Shown here piece by piece: positions 17,120 to 26,549 of a stretch of 64,000 bases of DNA; position 1 is the stretch's first letter, and every line of letters begins with the position of its first letter. The position numbers and the translations under genes were made by a program. Under the pieces are notes generated by a model. That model saw nothing but the letters and a program-made list of their open reading frames with translations, ran no database searches and had not been told where the DNA came from. This stretch comes from Mycoplana dimorpha. GTDB lineage: Bacteria; Pseudomonadota; Alphaproteobacteria; Rhizobiales; Rhizobiaceae. Location of the stretch: assembly GCF_003046475.1 (NCBI RefSeq), contig NZ_PZZZ01000004.1, positions 347,195-411,194 of the forward strand. The letters run 5' to 3'.

Positions 17120-17671
17120 TTGCACGAGGATCAGCCCGCGACCCGGTTCCGGGAACTGGTCGTGCCGCACCTTCAGGATGCGCTGATGTTCGCGCGCGGG
17201 CTGACGGGCAATCGCGATGACGCGGAGGACGTCGTGCAGGAGGCTTGCCTCAGGGCTTACGCGGCGACCGGGAGAGGCACCGTTCGGCATCCGCGTGCCT
17301 GGCTGCTGGCCATCGTACGCAACACGGCGTTCACCTGGATGGCGAAGAACCGGCCGAAAGCGGTCCTGGCGCTCGGCGACGACGCGGAGATCGATCGGCT
17401 GGCCGAGACGGCAGACGCAGCTTCCACCGATACTGCGATCCTGACGCCGGAGGCCGAACTGATCCGCAAGGCCGAGGCCGCCGCCGTCCAGCGGGCCGTC
17501 GATGCGTTGCCGGCGCTGCTGCGCGAGGTTCTGGTGCTGCGTGAATTCAACGAACTGAGCTATCGCGAGATCGCCGACCTTTTGTCATTGCCGATCGGAA
17601 CGGTGATGTCGCGACTGTCGCGTGCGCGCCTCATGCTCGCCATCTCGATCGCGGAGGCCCATCGTGACTGA
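17120..17671 (+). CDS. ECF-type RNA polymerase sigma factor
   Basis: This 183-residue protein has sigma region 2 at about residues 10-80 (RDDAEDVVQEACLRAY, HPRAWLLAIVRN) and region 4 at about residues 125-178 (LREVLVLREFNELSYREIADLLSLPIGTVMSRLSRAR). The start is a TTG with AAGGA upstream. Its last eight bases overlap the start of the anti-sigma gene, the usual coupling for such pairs. Genes just upstream (metallophosphoesterase, cupredoxin) are the natural first candidates for its regulon. The signal it answers to is unknown; periplasmic redox or copper stress is an inference from the neighbours. Confidence 0.94.
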   Translation: MHEDQPATRFRELVVPHLQDALMFARGLTGNRDDAEDVVQEACLRAYAATGRGTVRHPRAWLLAIVRNTAFTWMAKNRPKAVLALGDDAEIDRLAETADAASTDTAILTPEAELIRKAEAAAVQRAVDALPALLREVLVLREFNELSYREIADLLSLPIGTVMSRLSRARLMLAISIAEAHRD

Positions 17672-18458
17672 CGCCAGACTGCCGCCGGAAGCCGATCTTT
17701 TGCTGCTGAACGCGCTTGTCGACGGTGAACTCGACGCGCCCGCCGCGGCGGCGCTCGAACGCCGTGTCGCCGACGAACCGGAGATGGGCAAGGCCCATGA
17801 GGCCATCGTCGCCACGCGCGCGGCACTTGCCCGGCTCGAACGCCCGGAGGTTGGCAGGCGGCTGCTCGACAGGATCGAGGCCGCCGCCGGCGTTTCGGGT
17901 CCTACATCCCCCGTTCGGCAACCACGCCGGCAGGCGGACTGGCGGGCGTTGGCCGCCTCCGTCGCCCTCGCCTTCGTGGTGGCCGGGAGCGGCGGCTACT
18001 GGCTGGGGGCGAATAGCCCAGGCGAAACCGCCAGCGACCTCGTGGCAAGCACTCATCGCCGCAGCCTGCTTGCCGCAAACCCGGTCGATATCGCCTCGTC
18101 CGACCGCCACACGGTAAAGCCCTGGCTCGACAACCGCATCGGCCTTTCGCCACCGGCGCCCGATCTGGCGGCGAAAGGCTTCGCGCTTGTCGGCGGCCGC
18201 GTCGACGTCATCCGTGGCAACGCCGTGCCAACGCTCGTCTACCGCCACAACGAGCATCTCATCACGGTGGTGGCGGTGCCGGCAGCGGCCGGAACGTCCG
18301 GCCCGCAAAGCAAGCAGGCCAACGGCTACAACATGGTGAGCTGGACGGGCAGCGGCTTCAGCTACTGGGCGGTGTCCGATCTCGAACGCGCCGAACTGGA
18401 TCGTTTCGTCGAAGACTACCGCACTGCCACCGGCGTAGCGGCGTCGCCCGAGTCGTGA
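17664..18458 (+). CDS. Transmembrane anti-sigma factor
   Basis: This encodes 264 residues. The N-terminal 60 residues (ALVDGELDAPAAAALERRVADEPE) match the RsiW/ChrR-like cytoplasmic anti-sigma fold. One transmembrane helix follows (about residues 96-113). The remaining 150 residues would be periplasmic and could hold the sensor. The GTG start at 17664 overlaps the sigma gene by eight bases. The typical zinc-binding H-x3-C-x2-C of ZAS proteins is absent, so it belongs to the zinc-independent type. Confidence 0.88.
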   Translation: MTDARLPPEADLLLLNALVDGELDAPAAAALERRVADEPEMGKAHEAIVATRAALARLERPEVGRRLLDRIEAAAGVSGPTSPVRQPRRQADWRALAASVALAFVVAGSGGYWLGANSPGETASDLVASTHRRSLLAANPVDIASSDRHTVKPWLDNRIGLSPPAPDLAAKGFALVGGRVDVIRGNAVPTLVYRHNEHLITVVAVPAAAGTSGPQSKQANGYNMVSWTGSGFSYWAVSDLERAELDRFVEDYRTATGVAASPES

Positions 18459-18510
18459 TGCAGCGGCGCCCCGAGCACCTTGATTGTAGCATGGGCGGTG
18501 GGAGCCCCTC

Positions 18511-21111
18511 TCACCCGTCCAGCATCTCGCGCACCGCTTCGGCGAGCTGCTTCAGCGAAAACGGTTTCGGGAGGAAGCCGAACTTGGCGTCGGCTGGCAG
18601 GTTGCGGGCGAAGGCGTCCTCGGCATAGCCGGAAACGAAGATGAACTTCAGGTCCGGGTGGCGCTTGCGCAGTTCGGTCAGCAGCGTCGGCCCGTCCATT
18701 TCCGGCATGACGACGTCGGAGACGACGATGTCGACCGCGCCGTCCAGCTCGTCCATGATGTCGAGCGCCTCGACGCCCGAGCCCGCCTCGTGCACGGTAT
18801 AGCCGCGCGTCTCCAGCATCCGCTTGCCGCCGCGGCGCACCGCCTCTTCGTCCTCGACGAGCAGGACGACGGCCGAGCCGCCGGTGAGGTCGCGCGGCTC
18901 CTGCGCGGGTGCTGCGGCGGCAACCGCCCGGCTGCTCTCGGCCGCGGCGTCGGCTGCCGGCACGGCGGCCACGCTCTCCTCGATATGGCGCGGCATGAAA
19001 ATCCGGAAGGTCGTTCCGCGGCCGACCTCGGAATCGAGGAAGATATAGCCGCCGCTCTGCTTGATGATCCCGTAGACCATCGACAGGCCGAGCCCGGTGC
19101 CCTTGCCGACATCCTTGGTGGTGAAGAAGGGCTCAAAAATCTTGTCGCGCAGTTCCGGCGGAATGCCGGTGCCCTGGTCGACGACGTCGATCTCGACATA
19201 CTCGGCCGGCGGCAGTTCGCGGTAGTTGTAGGCGGCGGCTTCCGCGGCCGAGACATTGCGGGTCCGGAAGGTGATGGTGCCGCCGTCCGGCATCGCGTCG
19301 CGCGCGTTGACGGCGAGGTTGATCAGCACCTGCTCGAACTGGCCGAGGTCGGTCTTCACCGGCCACAGGTCGCGGCCATAATCCACCTCGATGCGGACGT
19401 TGGTGCCGGTCATGCGGTCGACGAGCATGCGCAGGTCGCCGATGACGTCGGTCATCTGCAGCACGCTCGGCCGCATCGTCTGCTTGCGCGAGAAGGCCAG
19501 CAGCTGCCGCACCAGCACGGCGGCGCGGTTGGCGTTGCGCTTGATCTCCATCAGGTCGGCGAAGCTCGCGTCGGAGGGCCGGGCCGAAAGCAAAAGGTGA
19601 TCGGAGGAGAGCAGGATCGCCGTCAGCACGTTGTTGAAGTCGTGCGCGATGCCGCCGGCCAGCGTGCCGACCGCGTTCATCTTCTGGGTCTGCGCCATCT
19701 GCCGCTCGAGCGCCTTCTGCTCGGTGATCTCGACGGCATAGACGATCGCCGCCTCTTCCGGCGCCTGGTCGCTCTGGTCGATCACGGCGTTGACGTAGAA
19801 GCGGAAGTGCCGGCCGTCGTCGCCCGGATGCAGCGAATCGAACGGCGCGATGTCGCCCTGGCGGTCGCGCGCCGCCGCCAGCGCCGCCTCGAAGCGCGGC
19901 CGGTCGCTGTCATGGATGACCCTTTCCAGCGGCACGCCGCGATCGATGTCATCGCGCGACACGACCCCCGAGAACAGTTTGAGAAACGGGGCGTTGGTCC
20001 GCAGGATGCGCCCTTCCCCGTCGACCGAGGCGATCGCCATCGGCGTGTTGTTGAAGAAGCGCGTGAACCGCCGCGCGGCGAGCGAGCCGGACTGCTCGGT
20101 CTCGTCCATTCCCTCGCGTGCCAGCACGATCGTGCGGCTTTCGCCGGGGGCGCCGTCGCGGGTCGCGGTGGCGCGGTGCACGAGCCGCACCGGCAGGCTG
20201 CGGCCGTTCGAGCGGCGCAGGTCGAGCTCCAGCGTCTCGGTCCGCTTCGCCCCGGGCTCGGCCTGCACCGACTGCACCAGCGCCAGCCCCTCGCCGGCGA
20301 CGAGATCGCCGATCGACAGCGATCCCGGATGGAACTTCGTCAGGTCGATGCCGAGCCAGTCGGCGAGCGTGGCGTTCAGATAGAGGATTTCGCCGCGGCG
20401 GCCCGCCGAGAAGAACCCGGCCGGCGCATGGTCGAGATAGTCGATGGCGTTCTGCAGCTCCTTGAAGAAGCGCTCCTGCTCGTCCCGCTCGGAGGTGATG
20501 TCGGCGATCTGCCAGACGTAGAGCGACGGCCCGCCTTTCTCGCGAGGCGGCAGCACGCGGGCCTTCAACCGATACCAGCCCGGCCCGGTTCCGCCGGTCG
20601 CAGCCGGCGCAAGCGGCCGCAGCAGGCGGAACTCCTCCGCGCCTTCCTTGCCCTCGTGCAGGCCGTTGGTCAGCCGGTAGACGGATTCGGCTGCCTCACG
20701 GTCGCGCGAGAACAGCGCCTCCAGCGTCTGTGCCTCGCTTTCGCGGGTGGCCCCGGTGAGCGCCCCGTAGGCGGCGTTCGCATAGACAATGCGCCCCTTG
20801 CGGTCGGTGATCAGCGTGCCCTCGGGCTGCGTGTCGACGAAGGTCTGGGTCAGCTCGTCCGGGCGCGACTGCGGCATGATCTCGATGAACCCGATCATCG
20901 CCGAGACGAAGAAGAAGATGCCGACCATCGCCAGCACGCCGAGGATGCCGAGCACGATCTCGTTGTCGAGCTGGTGCTTGAAGACGATGAAAGCGCCCGC
21001 CGAGGCGGTCAGCACGATCGCCAGAAGCACGATCCGCAGGATCACACCCGGGCGGCTGCCCCGCTCGACGAGCGGCGCCTGATACTCTACCTCCTGGCGG
21101 ATCCTAGACAT
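18511..21111 (-). CDS. cckA: Cell-cycle hybrid histidine kinase CckA
   Basis: This 866-residue inner-membrane kinase phosphorylates ChpT and so feeds CtrA and CpdR, the master cell-cycle regulators of alphaproteobacteria. Two transmembrane helices lie near residues 25-45 and 55-78. Three PAS-like modules follow (about 95-210, 225-330 and 350-470). The phospho-acceptor His is near residue 490 in [13 protein letters not shown], which is the CckA-type H-box. The ATPase domain has the usual N and G boxes ([27 protein letters not shown]). A receiver domain closes the protein, with the acceptor Asp near residue 798 in [12 protein letters not shown]. The start at 21111 ([13 protein letters not shown]) fits rhizobial homologues; a start 19 codons earlier is open. 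A FliO-like gene is divergent. Confidence 0.94.
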   Translation of the reverse strand: MSRIRQEVEYQAPLVERGSRPGVILRIVLLAIVLTASAGAFIVFKHQLDNEIVLGILGVLAMVGIFFFVSAMIGFIEIMPQSRPDELTQTFVDTQPEGTLITDRKGRIVYANAAYGALTGATRESEAQTLEALFSRDREAAESVYRLTNGLHEGKEGAEEFRLLRPLAPAATGGTGPGWYRLKARVLPPREKGGPSLYVWQIADITSERDEQERFFKELQNAIDYLDHAPAGFFSAGRRGEILYLNATLADWLGIDLTKFHPGSLSIGDLVAGEGLALVQSVQAEPGAKRTETLELDLRRSNGRSLPVRLVHRATATRDGAPGESRTIVLAREGMDETEQSGSLAARRFTRFFNNTPMAIASVDGEGRILRTNAPFLKLFSGVVSRDDIDRGVPLERVIHDSDRPRFEAALAAARDRQGDIAPFDSLHPGDDGRHFRFYVNAVIDQSDQAPEEAAIVYAVEITEQKALERQMAQTQKMNAVGTLAGGIAHDFNNVLTAILLSSDHLLLSARPSDASFADLMEIKRNANRAAVLVRQLLAFSRKQTMRPSVLQMTDVIGDLRMLVDRMTGTNVRIEVDYGRDLWPVKTDLGQFEQVLINLAVNARDAMPDGGTITFRTRNVSAAEAAAYNYRELPPAEYVEIDVVDQGTGIPPELRDKIFEPFFTTKDVGKGTGLGLSMVYGIIKQSGGYIFLDSEVGRGTTFRIFMPRHIEESVAAVPAADAAAESSRAVAAAAPAQEPRDLTGGSAVVLLVEDEEAVRRGGKRMLETRGYTVHEAGSGVEALDIMDELDGAVDIVVSDVVMPEMDGPTLLTELRKRHPDLKFIFVSGYAEDAFARNLPADAKFGFLPKPFSLKQLAEAVREMLDG

Positions 21112-21377
21112 CGCCCCCTCGCATTGCATCCCGAAGACGGCGCAATGCCGGAGCCTTCGAGGAATCACTATTAGCTGTTTGAGAGAAGACCAAAAAGCAA
21201 GGGAATGAAAGCGATCGCCCCCTATTCACAGGGAATATGGCGCCTTGCGAGCCGCCCCCGCACGCTCGATTGCACATTCCGCCGCCAGACTTTACAGGAC
21301 GAGCCGCCTGCCATGCTTGTACGGGCCCGAAAAAAGCCGTCAAATGGACGGAACGTGTCGCCAAGGAGTAGCCCTTC

Positions 21378-22376
21378 ATGTTCGAGGACATAATCGCCCA
21401 ATACGGCACGAAGTTCCTGGTGGCCGCGATCGCCGTTCTGCTCGGCCTGGCTTGCCTGGCGCTTGTGCTGTGGATCGTCCGCCGCCGCCCCGCCTCGCCC
21501 TTCATCCGCGGTGGCCGCAACCGCCAGCCGCGCCTGTCCGTGCTCGACGCCGCTGCCGTGGACACCCGCCGGCGGCTTGTTCTCGTCCGGCGCGACGACG
21601 TCGAGCATCTGCTGATGATCGGCGGTCCGACCGATATAGTCATCGAAAGCCGCATCCTTCCCTCCGGCGTCGTAGCGGAGCAATCTCAGCCGCACGAAAA
21701 CCCTGCCCAGGAGGCAACCGCCGTTGTGGCGGCTGCACAGCCAGCCATGCCGCCCCGCCCTGCGGAGCCGGCGCCACCGGCCGCGGCCGCCGAACGGAGC
21801 CAGCCGCCTGTCGAGACCAGGCGCCCGGTACCCGCAGACAGCCACCTGTCGGCAGGCATTTCGTCGATGGGCCACGTCCTCTATGGCGACGACAGCGCGC
21901 CGGCGCGTCCTGCCGGCCAACAGGCCGCACCGCCGCCGCGACCCGCCGCCCCTCCGCTCGTCGTCGCGCCGACCCCTGACCAGCCTGGCATCCAGGCGTC
22001 GGTGGTCTCGGAGCGCAGCGCGATCGATGCGCTCGACCGCGCCCGCGACCGGGTCCTGACCAGTCCGGTCGGCACCGGCAGCGAGCGGATCTCTCCCCAG
22101 TTCACCGGCCGGAACGGAGCATCGGTCGCGCCGGACCTGGTACCCGCGTCGCAGCGGCCCGCCGCCGACAATCCGGCCCTGGTGAGCGAATTCGAGCGGC
22201 TGCTGGAAGCAGAGATCGCCACGGCCCCGCCCCGGCCCGTTTCCGGCCCTGGCGGGCCGGGACGCACCGAGCCGGCGACGCTCGAATCGCACGCCGAGCC
22301 GCCGAAGAGCCGCGAGGAAACGGAGGCGGAGATGACCCGCCTGCTGGGAGAACTCTCCGCCAGCCGCAAGACCTGA
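21378..22376 (+). CDS. FliO-like membrane protein with long Pro-rich tail
   Basis: This encodes 332 residues. One transmembrane helix (about 12-35) is followed by a basic stretch and a small FliO-like domain (LSVLDAAAVDTRRRLVLVRRDDVEHLLMIGGPTDIVIE, about residues 53-92 in pieces). FliO helps assemble the flagellar export gate. The remaining 235 residues are rich in Pro, Ala and Glu and are probably disordered. No other flagellar gene lies nearby, and the gene sits between cckA and dksA, a neighbourhood I recall from other rhizobia. Its role may therefore be unrelated to flagella. The ATG has AGGAG nearby. Confidence 0.72.
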   Translation: MFEDIIAQYGTKFLVAAIAVLLGLACLALVLWIVRRRPASPFIRGGRNRQPRLSVLDAAAVDTRRRLVLVRRDDVEHLLMIGGPTDIVIESRILPSGVVAEQSQPHENPAQEATAVVAAAQPAMPPRPAEPAPPAAAAERSQPPVETRRPVPADSHLSAGISSMGHVLYGDDSAPARPAGQQAAPPPRPAAPPLVVAPTPDQPGIQASVVSERSAIDALDRARDRVLTSPVGTGSERISPQFTGRNGASVAPDLVPASQRPAADNPALVSEFERLLEAEIATAPPRPVSGPGGPGRTEPATLESHAEPPKSREETEAEMTRLLGELSASRKT

Positions 22377-22465
22377 GCGGCGAGCCGCTTGCCGCACCGT
22401 CGGGCTGCTGACCCGAAGGTTTCGGCCGGTGGCTACCGCCCCGCAAACGGCCGGATCAACCAGAC

Positions 22466-22494
22466 AAAAAAGCCCGCCGGAATTCCCGGCGGGC
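22466..22494 (-). terminator. Rho-independent terminator of dksA
   Basis: Read on the minus strand, GCCCGCCGG and CCGGCGGGC form a nine-base stem with a five-base loop, followed by six T. It lies about 110 bases after the dksA stop. Confidence 0.85.
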
Positions 22495-22604
22495 CCAATG
22501 GTTGTTTCCCAAGGCGACGCGCTGCGTAAGTATCGCAGCTGTTGATCCGGCCATGCGGCACGTGCAGCGGGCCCCTCCTCGCCGCTGCGCGACCGCCGGA
22601 GCGA

Positions 22605-23024
22605 TCACTCGTCGCGATAGACCTTCTCGCGACGTTCGTGGCGCTCCTGCGCCTCGATCGACAAGGTGGCGATCGGCCGTGCGTCCAGGCGCTTCAGTCC
22701 GATCGGCTCCCCCGTCTCCTCGCAGTAGCCATAGGTTCCTTCGTCCAGACGCTGCAGCGCCGCATCGATCTTGGCGATCAGCTTGCGTTGCCGGTCGCGA
22801 GCCCTCAGTTCGATGGAGCGGTCGGTCTCGGACGAGGCCCGGTCCGCCAGGTCCGGATGGTTTGCACTTTCTTCGGCCAGATGATCGAGCGTCTCGCGCG
22901 CTTCGCGCAGAATGTCGTTCTTCCAGGCATTCAGCTTGGCTCGAAAGTACGCCCGCTGGTTGGCACTCATGAACTCTTCGTCTTCATTGAGGACAAAGGT
23001 ACTAAGATCGATCTTCTCACTCAA
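22605..23024 (-). CDS. dksA: RNA polymerase-binding factor DksA
   Basis: This 139-residue protein binds the secondary channel of RNA polymerase and works with ppGpp in the stringent response. The coiled-coil arms span about residues 15-95 and are rich in charged residues, with the acidic tip near ASSETDRS. The zinc-finger region reads YCEETGEPIG ... RPIATLSIEAQERHE: only the first of the four zinc cysteines of the Escherichia coli protein is left, so the fold must be held without zinc. The start is a TTG with AGGAG seven bases upstream; the ATG seven codons earlier has no such site. A strong promoter lies about 35 bases upstream. Confidence 0.93.
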   Translation of the reverse strand: MSEKIDLSTFVLNEDEEFMSANQRAYFRAKLNAWKNDILREARETLDHLAEESANHPDLADRASSETDRSIELRARDRQRKLIAKIDAALQRLDEGTYGYCEETGEPIGLKRLDARPIATLSIEAQERHERREKVYRDE

Positions 23025-23057
23025 CGCGATTCTCCTGAAGAACATCTCAAGGTGCGC

Positions 23058-23086
23058 TGTATATCCCTGTGGATCAACCGATTCAA
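23058..23086 (-). promoter_or_regulatory. Sigma-70 promoter of dksA
   Basis: On the minus strand TTGAAT and TATACA are separated by exactly 17 bases. Transcription should start near 23050, giving a leader of about 27 bases before the TTG start codon. Confidence 0.7.
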
Positions 23087-23411
23087 GCCTGCCTCATCTT
23101 GCACGGCAAATTTTGAAATCGAGCGACTCGCACAGTTTTAACCGGTGATTATTGCGCCGCGATAACAACCCGTTGGCGAGTCCTCCAATGAGGCTTGCAA
23201 GCAAGCTGTTGCCTGCCTCGAAGACCTTGCCCGCGCGCCAGGTAAGGACCACCCTCCCCGACCGGCGCGCAGTTGCCGGTGCGGCTTCGGCCTGCAGTCG
23301 GCGCCCGGCGTCGAAGCAAAATCGGTTGATCTTTTCCGCCCGGGGATGGAAAACGAAGATCACCGCAGGCATCGAGGCGAGGACGAAGGCGTGGCGACGG
23401 CAGTTTCCGGC
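23087..23411. other. Intergenic region between dksA promoter and sixA
   Basis: This 325-base stretch holds no gene that I can support. It is moderately AT-rich near 23100-23165 and GC-rich afterwards. The frame of sixA stays open upstream to 23346, but without family similarity. Confidence 0.5.
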
Positions 23412-23915
23412 ATGTTCCGGCTCTATCTTCTGCGGCACGCGCGGGCGGGCTGGACGGAACCGGGGCGCACGGATTTCGACAGGACGCTCGACGAACAGGG
23501 CTATGCGGAAGCCGAGATCCTAGCCGAGGAAATGGCCGACCAGGGCTACCGGCCGCAGGTCGTCATCTCCTCCACGGCGGTTCGCTGCCGGGAAACCGCC
23601 GAGCCGCTGCGCCGGACGCTCGGCGAGGACCTGCCGGTCGAATATGTCGATGCGCTCTATGGCGGCACCGTCCAGTCCTATGCGGAGGTCGCCTTCGCCG
23701 AACGGGTCGAGACCGCCGTCATGATCGTCGGCCATAATCCGATGATCGAGCAGTTCTTCCGGCTGACCGTCGGCCAGGTGATCGCCGACACGGCGGCACC
23801 GGGCGGATTTCCCACGGCGGCGCTTGCCACCATCGATTTCGACAGCCGGCCGAACGACAAGGATTTCAGCGGCGGGCGGCTGTCCTGCTTCATCACGCCG
23901 CATTCCGCGTCTTGA
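23412..23915 (+). CDS. sixA: Phosphohistidine phosphatase SixA family
   Basis: This is a 167-residue protein of the histidine phosphatase superfamily. The catalytic motif is LLRHARAGW at residues 4-12 (RHA rather than RHG, as is usual for SixA). The second active-site His is in VGHNPMIEQ, and the SxxxRCRETAEPL helix supplies an Arg. SixA removes phosphate from histidine phosphotransfer domains. The gene is 88 bases before ycjX. The ATG at 23412 places the RHA motif at the correct distance from the N-terminus. Confidence 0.88.
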   Translation: MFRLYLLRHARAGWTEPGRTDFDRTLDEQGYAEAEILAEEMADQGYRPQVVISSTAVRCRETAEPLRRTLGEDLPVEYVDALYGGTVQSYAEVAFAERVETAVMIVGHNPMIEQFFRLTVGQVIADTAAPGGFPTAALATIDFDSRPNDKDFSGGRLSCFITPHSAS

Positions 23916-24003
23916 AGCCGGCCTGTGAATTGCGCTCGCACCGCCTTTTTGCGGCCGCCGCCCGTACCTATATCGGCAGAAACCGACCGCACCGGGGATT
24001 GTA

Positions 24004-25476
24004 TTGCCGACACTGACCAACCTTGCAGACGACGCCCTGATCGCTCTCGACAATCTCACCGATCGCGCGGCGAACCTCGTCCATCCGACCGTCCGCCTCG
24101 GCGTCACCGGACTGTCACGGGCCGGAAAGACGGTGTTCATTTCCTCGCTCGTCCATAATCTCCTGAACGGCGGCCGGCTGCCGCTGTTCGAAGCGGCCCG
24201 GTCCGGGCGCATCTCGCGGGTACGGCTCGAACCGCAGCCCGACGATGCCGTGCCGCGCTTCCAGTACGAAGAGCACATCCGCGCCCTTGTCGGCGAACGC
24301 CTCTGGCCGGACTCCACCCGGGCGATCTCCCAGTTGCGCATCACCCTTGACTACGAAAGCGCCAGCGGCTGGGGCCGCCTGTGGTCGCCCGGCCGGCTGT
24401 CCGTCGATGTCGTCGACTATCCCGGCGAATGGCTTCTGGATCTGCCGCTGCTCGGCCAGGATTTTTCCGCCTTCAGCCAGACGACGGTCGCCCTCGCCCG
24501 CTCCGGCGTGCGCAGCCTTCTTTCCGCCGAATGGCTCGGCGCCACCGCCCTGCTCGACCCGCGCGCCCCGGCCGACGAGGCGGCGGCACGCCGGCTGGCC
24601 GATCTGTTCACCCGCTACCTGAAGGCCTGCAAATCGGACGAGCGCTCGCTGTCGACGCTCCCCCCGGGGCGCTTCCTGATGCCCGGCGACCTCGAAGGCT
24701 CGCCGGCGCTCACCTTTGCACCGCTGCCGAACCTGCCCGACGGCAACGCGCCGAAGGGCTCGCTCTGGGCGATGATGGAGCGGCGCTACGAAGCCTACAA
24801 GACGCATGTGGTCAAGCCGTTCTTCCGCGAGCACTTCGCGCGACTCGATCGCCAGATCGTTCTGATCGACGCGCTGCAGGCGGTCAATCGCGGCGCCGAA
24901 GCGGTGCGGGACCTGGAACGCGCACTCGGCGACGTCATGGCCTGCTTCCGCCCCGGAACCACCGGTTTCCTGAGCTCGCTCCTGACACGCCGCATCGACC
25001 GCGTCGTGGTCGCCGCGACCAAGGCCGACCACCTGCACCACGAAAACCATCCGCATCTCGAGGCCCTGACCCGGCGGCTCGTCGAGCGTGCCGTCAAGCG
25101 AATCGGCATGAGCGGCGCCGGCGTCGAGGTGATGGCGCTGGCCTCCGTCCGCGCCACCCGGGAAGCGACGGTCAAGCAGGACGGCACGGAGCTGCCGGTG
25201 ATCGTCGGCACGCCGATGGCCGGCGAGACGATCGACGGCGAGACCTTCGACGGCAACCGCAAGACCGCCATTTTCCCCGGCGACCTGCCGGCAGACCCGC
25301 AGGCGCTCTTCGAGGCGGCCGAAACGGGTGCTGACGGGCCTCTTGCACCCACCCTCAATTTCGTCCGCTTCCGTCCGCCAGAGATGCAGGCCGCCGGCGA
25401 GGAACTGAAGCTCTCCATTCCGCACATCCGGCTCGATCGTGCGCTACAATATCTGATCGGAGACCGGCTGGCATGA
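24004..25476 (+). CDS. ycjX: YcjX-like P-loop GTPase
   Basis: This 490-residue protein belongs to the YcjX/DUF463 family of predicted GTPases. The P-loop is GLSRAGKT at about residues 36-43. Further family segments include VVDYPGEWLLDLPLL (about 138-152), a switch-II-like element, and VVVAATKADHLHHENH (about 336-351), which supplies the TKAD guanine-recognition motif. The start is a TTG at 24004. The next gene (ycjF-like) overlaps its stop by four bases (ATGA), so the two are translated as a pair. In Escherichia coli the pair is induced by envelope stress; the cellular role is unknown. Confidence 0.9.
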   Translation: MPTLTNLADDALIALDNLTDRAANLVHPTVRLGVTGLSRAGKTVFISSLVHNLLNGGRLPLFEAARSGRISRVRLEPQPDDAVPRFQYEEHIRALVGERLWPDSTRAISQLRITLDYESASGWGRLWSPGRLSVDVVDYPGEWLLDLPLLGQDFSAFSQTTVALARSGVRSLLSAEWLGATALLDPRAPADEAAARRLADLFTRYLKACKSDERSLSTLPPGRFLMPGDLEGSPALTFAPLPNLPDGNAPKGSLWAMMERRYEAYKTHVVKPFFREHFARLDRQIVLIDALQAVNRGAEAVRDLERALGDVMACFRPGTTGFLSSLLTRRIDRVVVAATKADHLHHENHPHLEALTRRLVERAVKRIGMSGAGVEVMALASVRATREATVKQDGTELPVIVGTPMAGETIDGETFDGNRKTAIFPGDLPADPQALFEAAETGADGPLAPTLNFVRFRPPEMQAAGEELKLSIPHIRLDRALQYLIGDRLA

Positions 25477-26549
25477 ACGACAAGCGCCCGACCGGGCGGC
25501 GCCCCGCCGCCTTTGCGATCCCGGAGGAGCCGGCGGCGAAGCCGGTGCGTCCTGCGCAGCGCCCGCCCTCCCGGCACAGCGAAGGCGTCATTCTCACGCC
25601 GGACACCGACGATCCATTCGCCGCGACCACGGTCGACCTGAAGACGCTCCCGCCCGTCGAGGAAGCCCGCCCGCGCCGGCGGCGGATCACGCTCGGCCGG
25701 ATCGTGACGACCGCCTTCGGAATCCTGCTGTCGCTGGCGATCGGCCTCTGGATCGACAGCCTGATACGCGACCTCTTCTCGCGCAGCGACTGGCTCGGCT
25801 ATCTTGCCGCAGGTACAGCCGCCATCGGCGCATTGGCGCTGCTTGGCGTCGTCCTTCGCGAACTCTTCGGCCTCCGGCGGCTTGCCGCGGTGCAGGACAT
25901 CAAGCAGGAGGCGAGCGATGCGGCCGCAGCGGCTGGACCCGCCCCGGCCCGAAAAGTGGTCGCCCGCCTCACCCATCTTCTCGCGGCCCGGCCGCAGACG
26001 GCACGCGGCCGGGAACGGCTTCGCGAGACCGAGGGCGACATCATCGACGCCCCGCACCTCCTCGACCTCGCCGAACGTGAACTGCTGGCGCCGCTCGATC
26101 GCGAGGCCCGCGCGCTGATCCTCGCCTCAGCCAAGCGCGTTTCGATCGTCACCGCCGTCTCGCCGCGGGCGCTCGTCGATCTCGCCTACGTGCTCTACGA
26201 ATGCAGCCGGCTGATCCGGGCGATGGCCGAGCTCTATGGCGGCCGCCCGGGCAGCCTCGGCCTGCTACGCCTGATGCGCGACGTGATCGCCCATCTCGCG
26301 GTCACCGGCTCGATCGCGGTCGGCGACAGCCTCGTGCAGCAGGTGCTGGGCCACGGCCTTGCCTCGAAACTGTCGGCGCGGCTCGGCGAAGGGGTGATCA
26401 ACGGGCTGATGACGGCTCGGATCGGCATCGCCGCGATGGATCTCTGCCGCCCGATGCCCTTCCGGGCCCTGAAGCGGCCGGGCATCGGTGATTTCCTCGG
26501 CGACCTGTCACCGGGGGTGCCGATGGGCCGCGAAAAGGAAACGCCCTGA
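25473..26549 (+). CDS. ycjF: YcjF-like membrane protein
   Basis: This 358-residue protein is the usual partner of YcjX (DUF697/TIGR01620). The first 70 residues are Pro/Arg-rich and cytoplasmic. Two transmembrane helices lie near 73-92 and 108-128. The C-terminal part holds the family's helical domain with VDLAYVLYECSRLIRAMAELYGGRPG in context and several Gly-rich turns. The start codon overlaps the ycjX stop in ATGA. It presumably anchors the GTPase at the inner membrane. Confidence 0.88.
   Translation: MNDKRPTGRRPAAFAIPEEPAAKPVRPAQRPPSRHSEGVILTPDTDDPFAATTVDLKTLPPVEEARPRRRRITLGRIVTTAFGILLSLAIGLWIDSLIRDLFSRSDWLGYLAAGTAAIGALALLGVVLRELFGLRRLAAVQDIKQEASDAAAAAGPAPARKVVARLTHLLAARPQTARGRERLRETEGDIIDAPHLLDLAERELLAPLDREARALILASAKRVSIVTAVSPRALVDLAYVLYECSRLIRAMAELYGGRPGSLGLLRLMRDVIAHLAVTGSIAVGDSLVQQVLGHGLASKLSARLGEGVINGLMTARIGIAAMDLCRPMPFRALKRPGIGDFLGDLSPGVPMGREKETP

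Noticed and set aside
18658-21174. Plus-strand open frame of 838 codons opposite cckA
   Set aside because: It is a high-GC antisense shadow. All kinase domains are on the minus strand.
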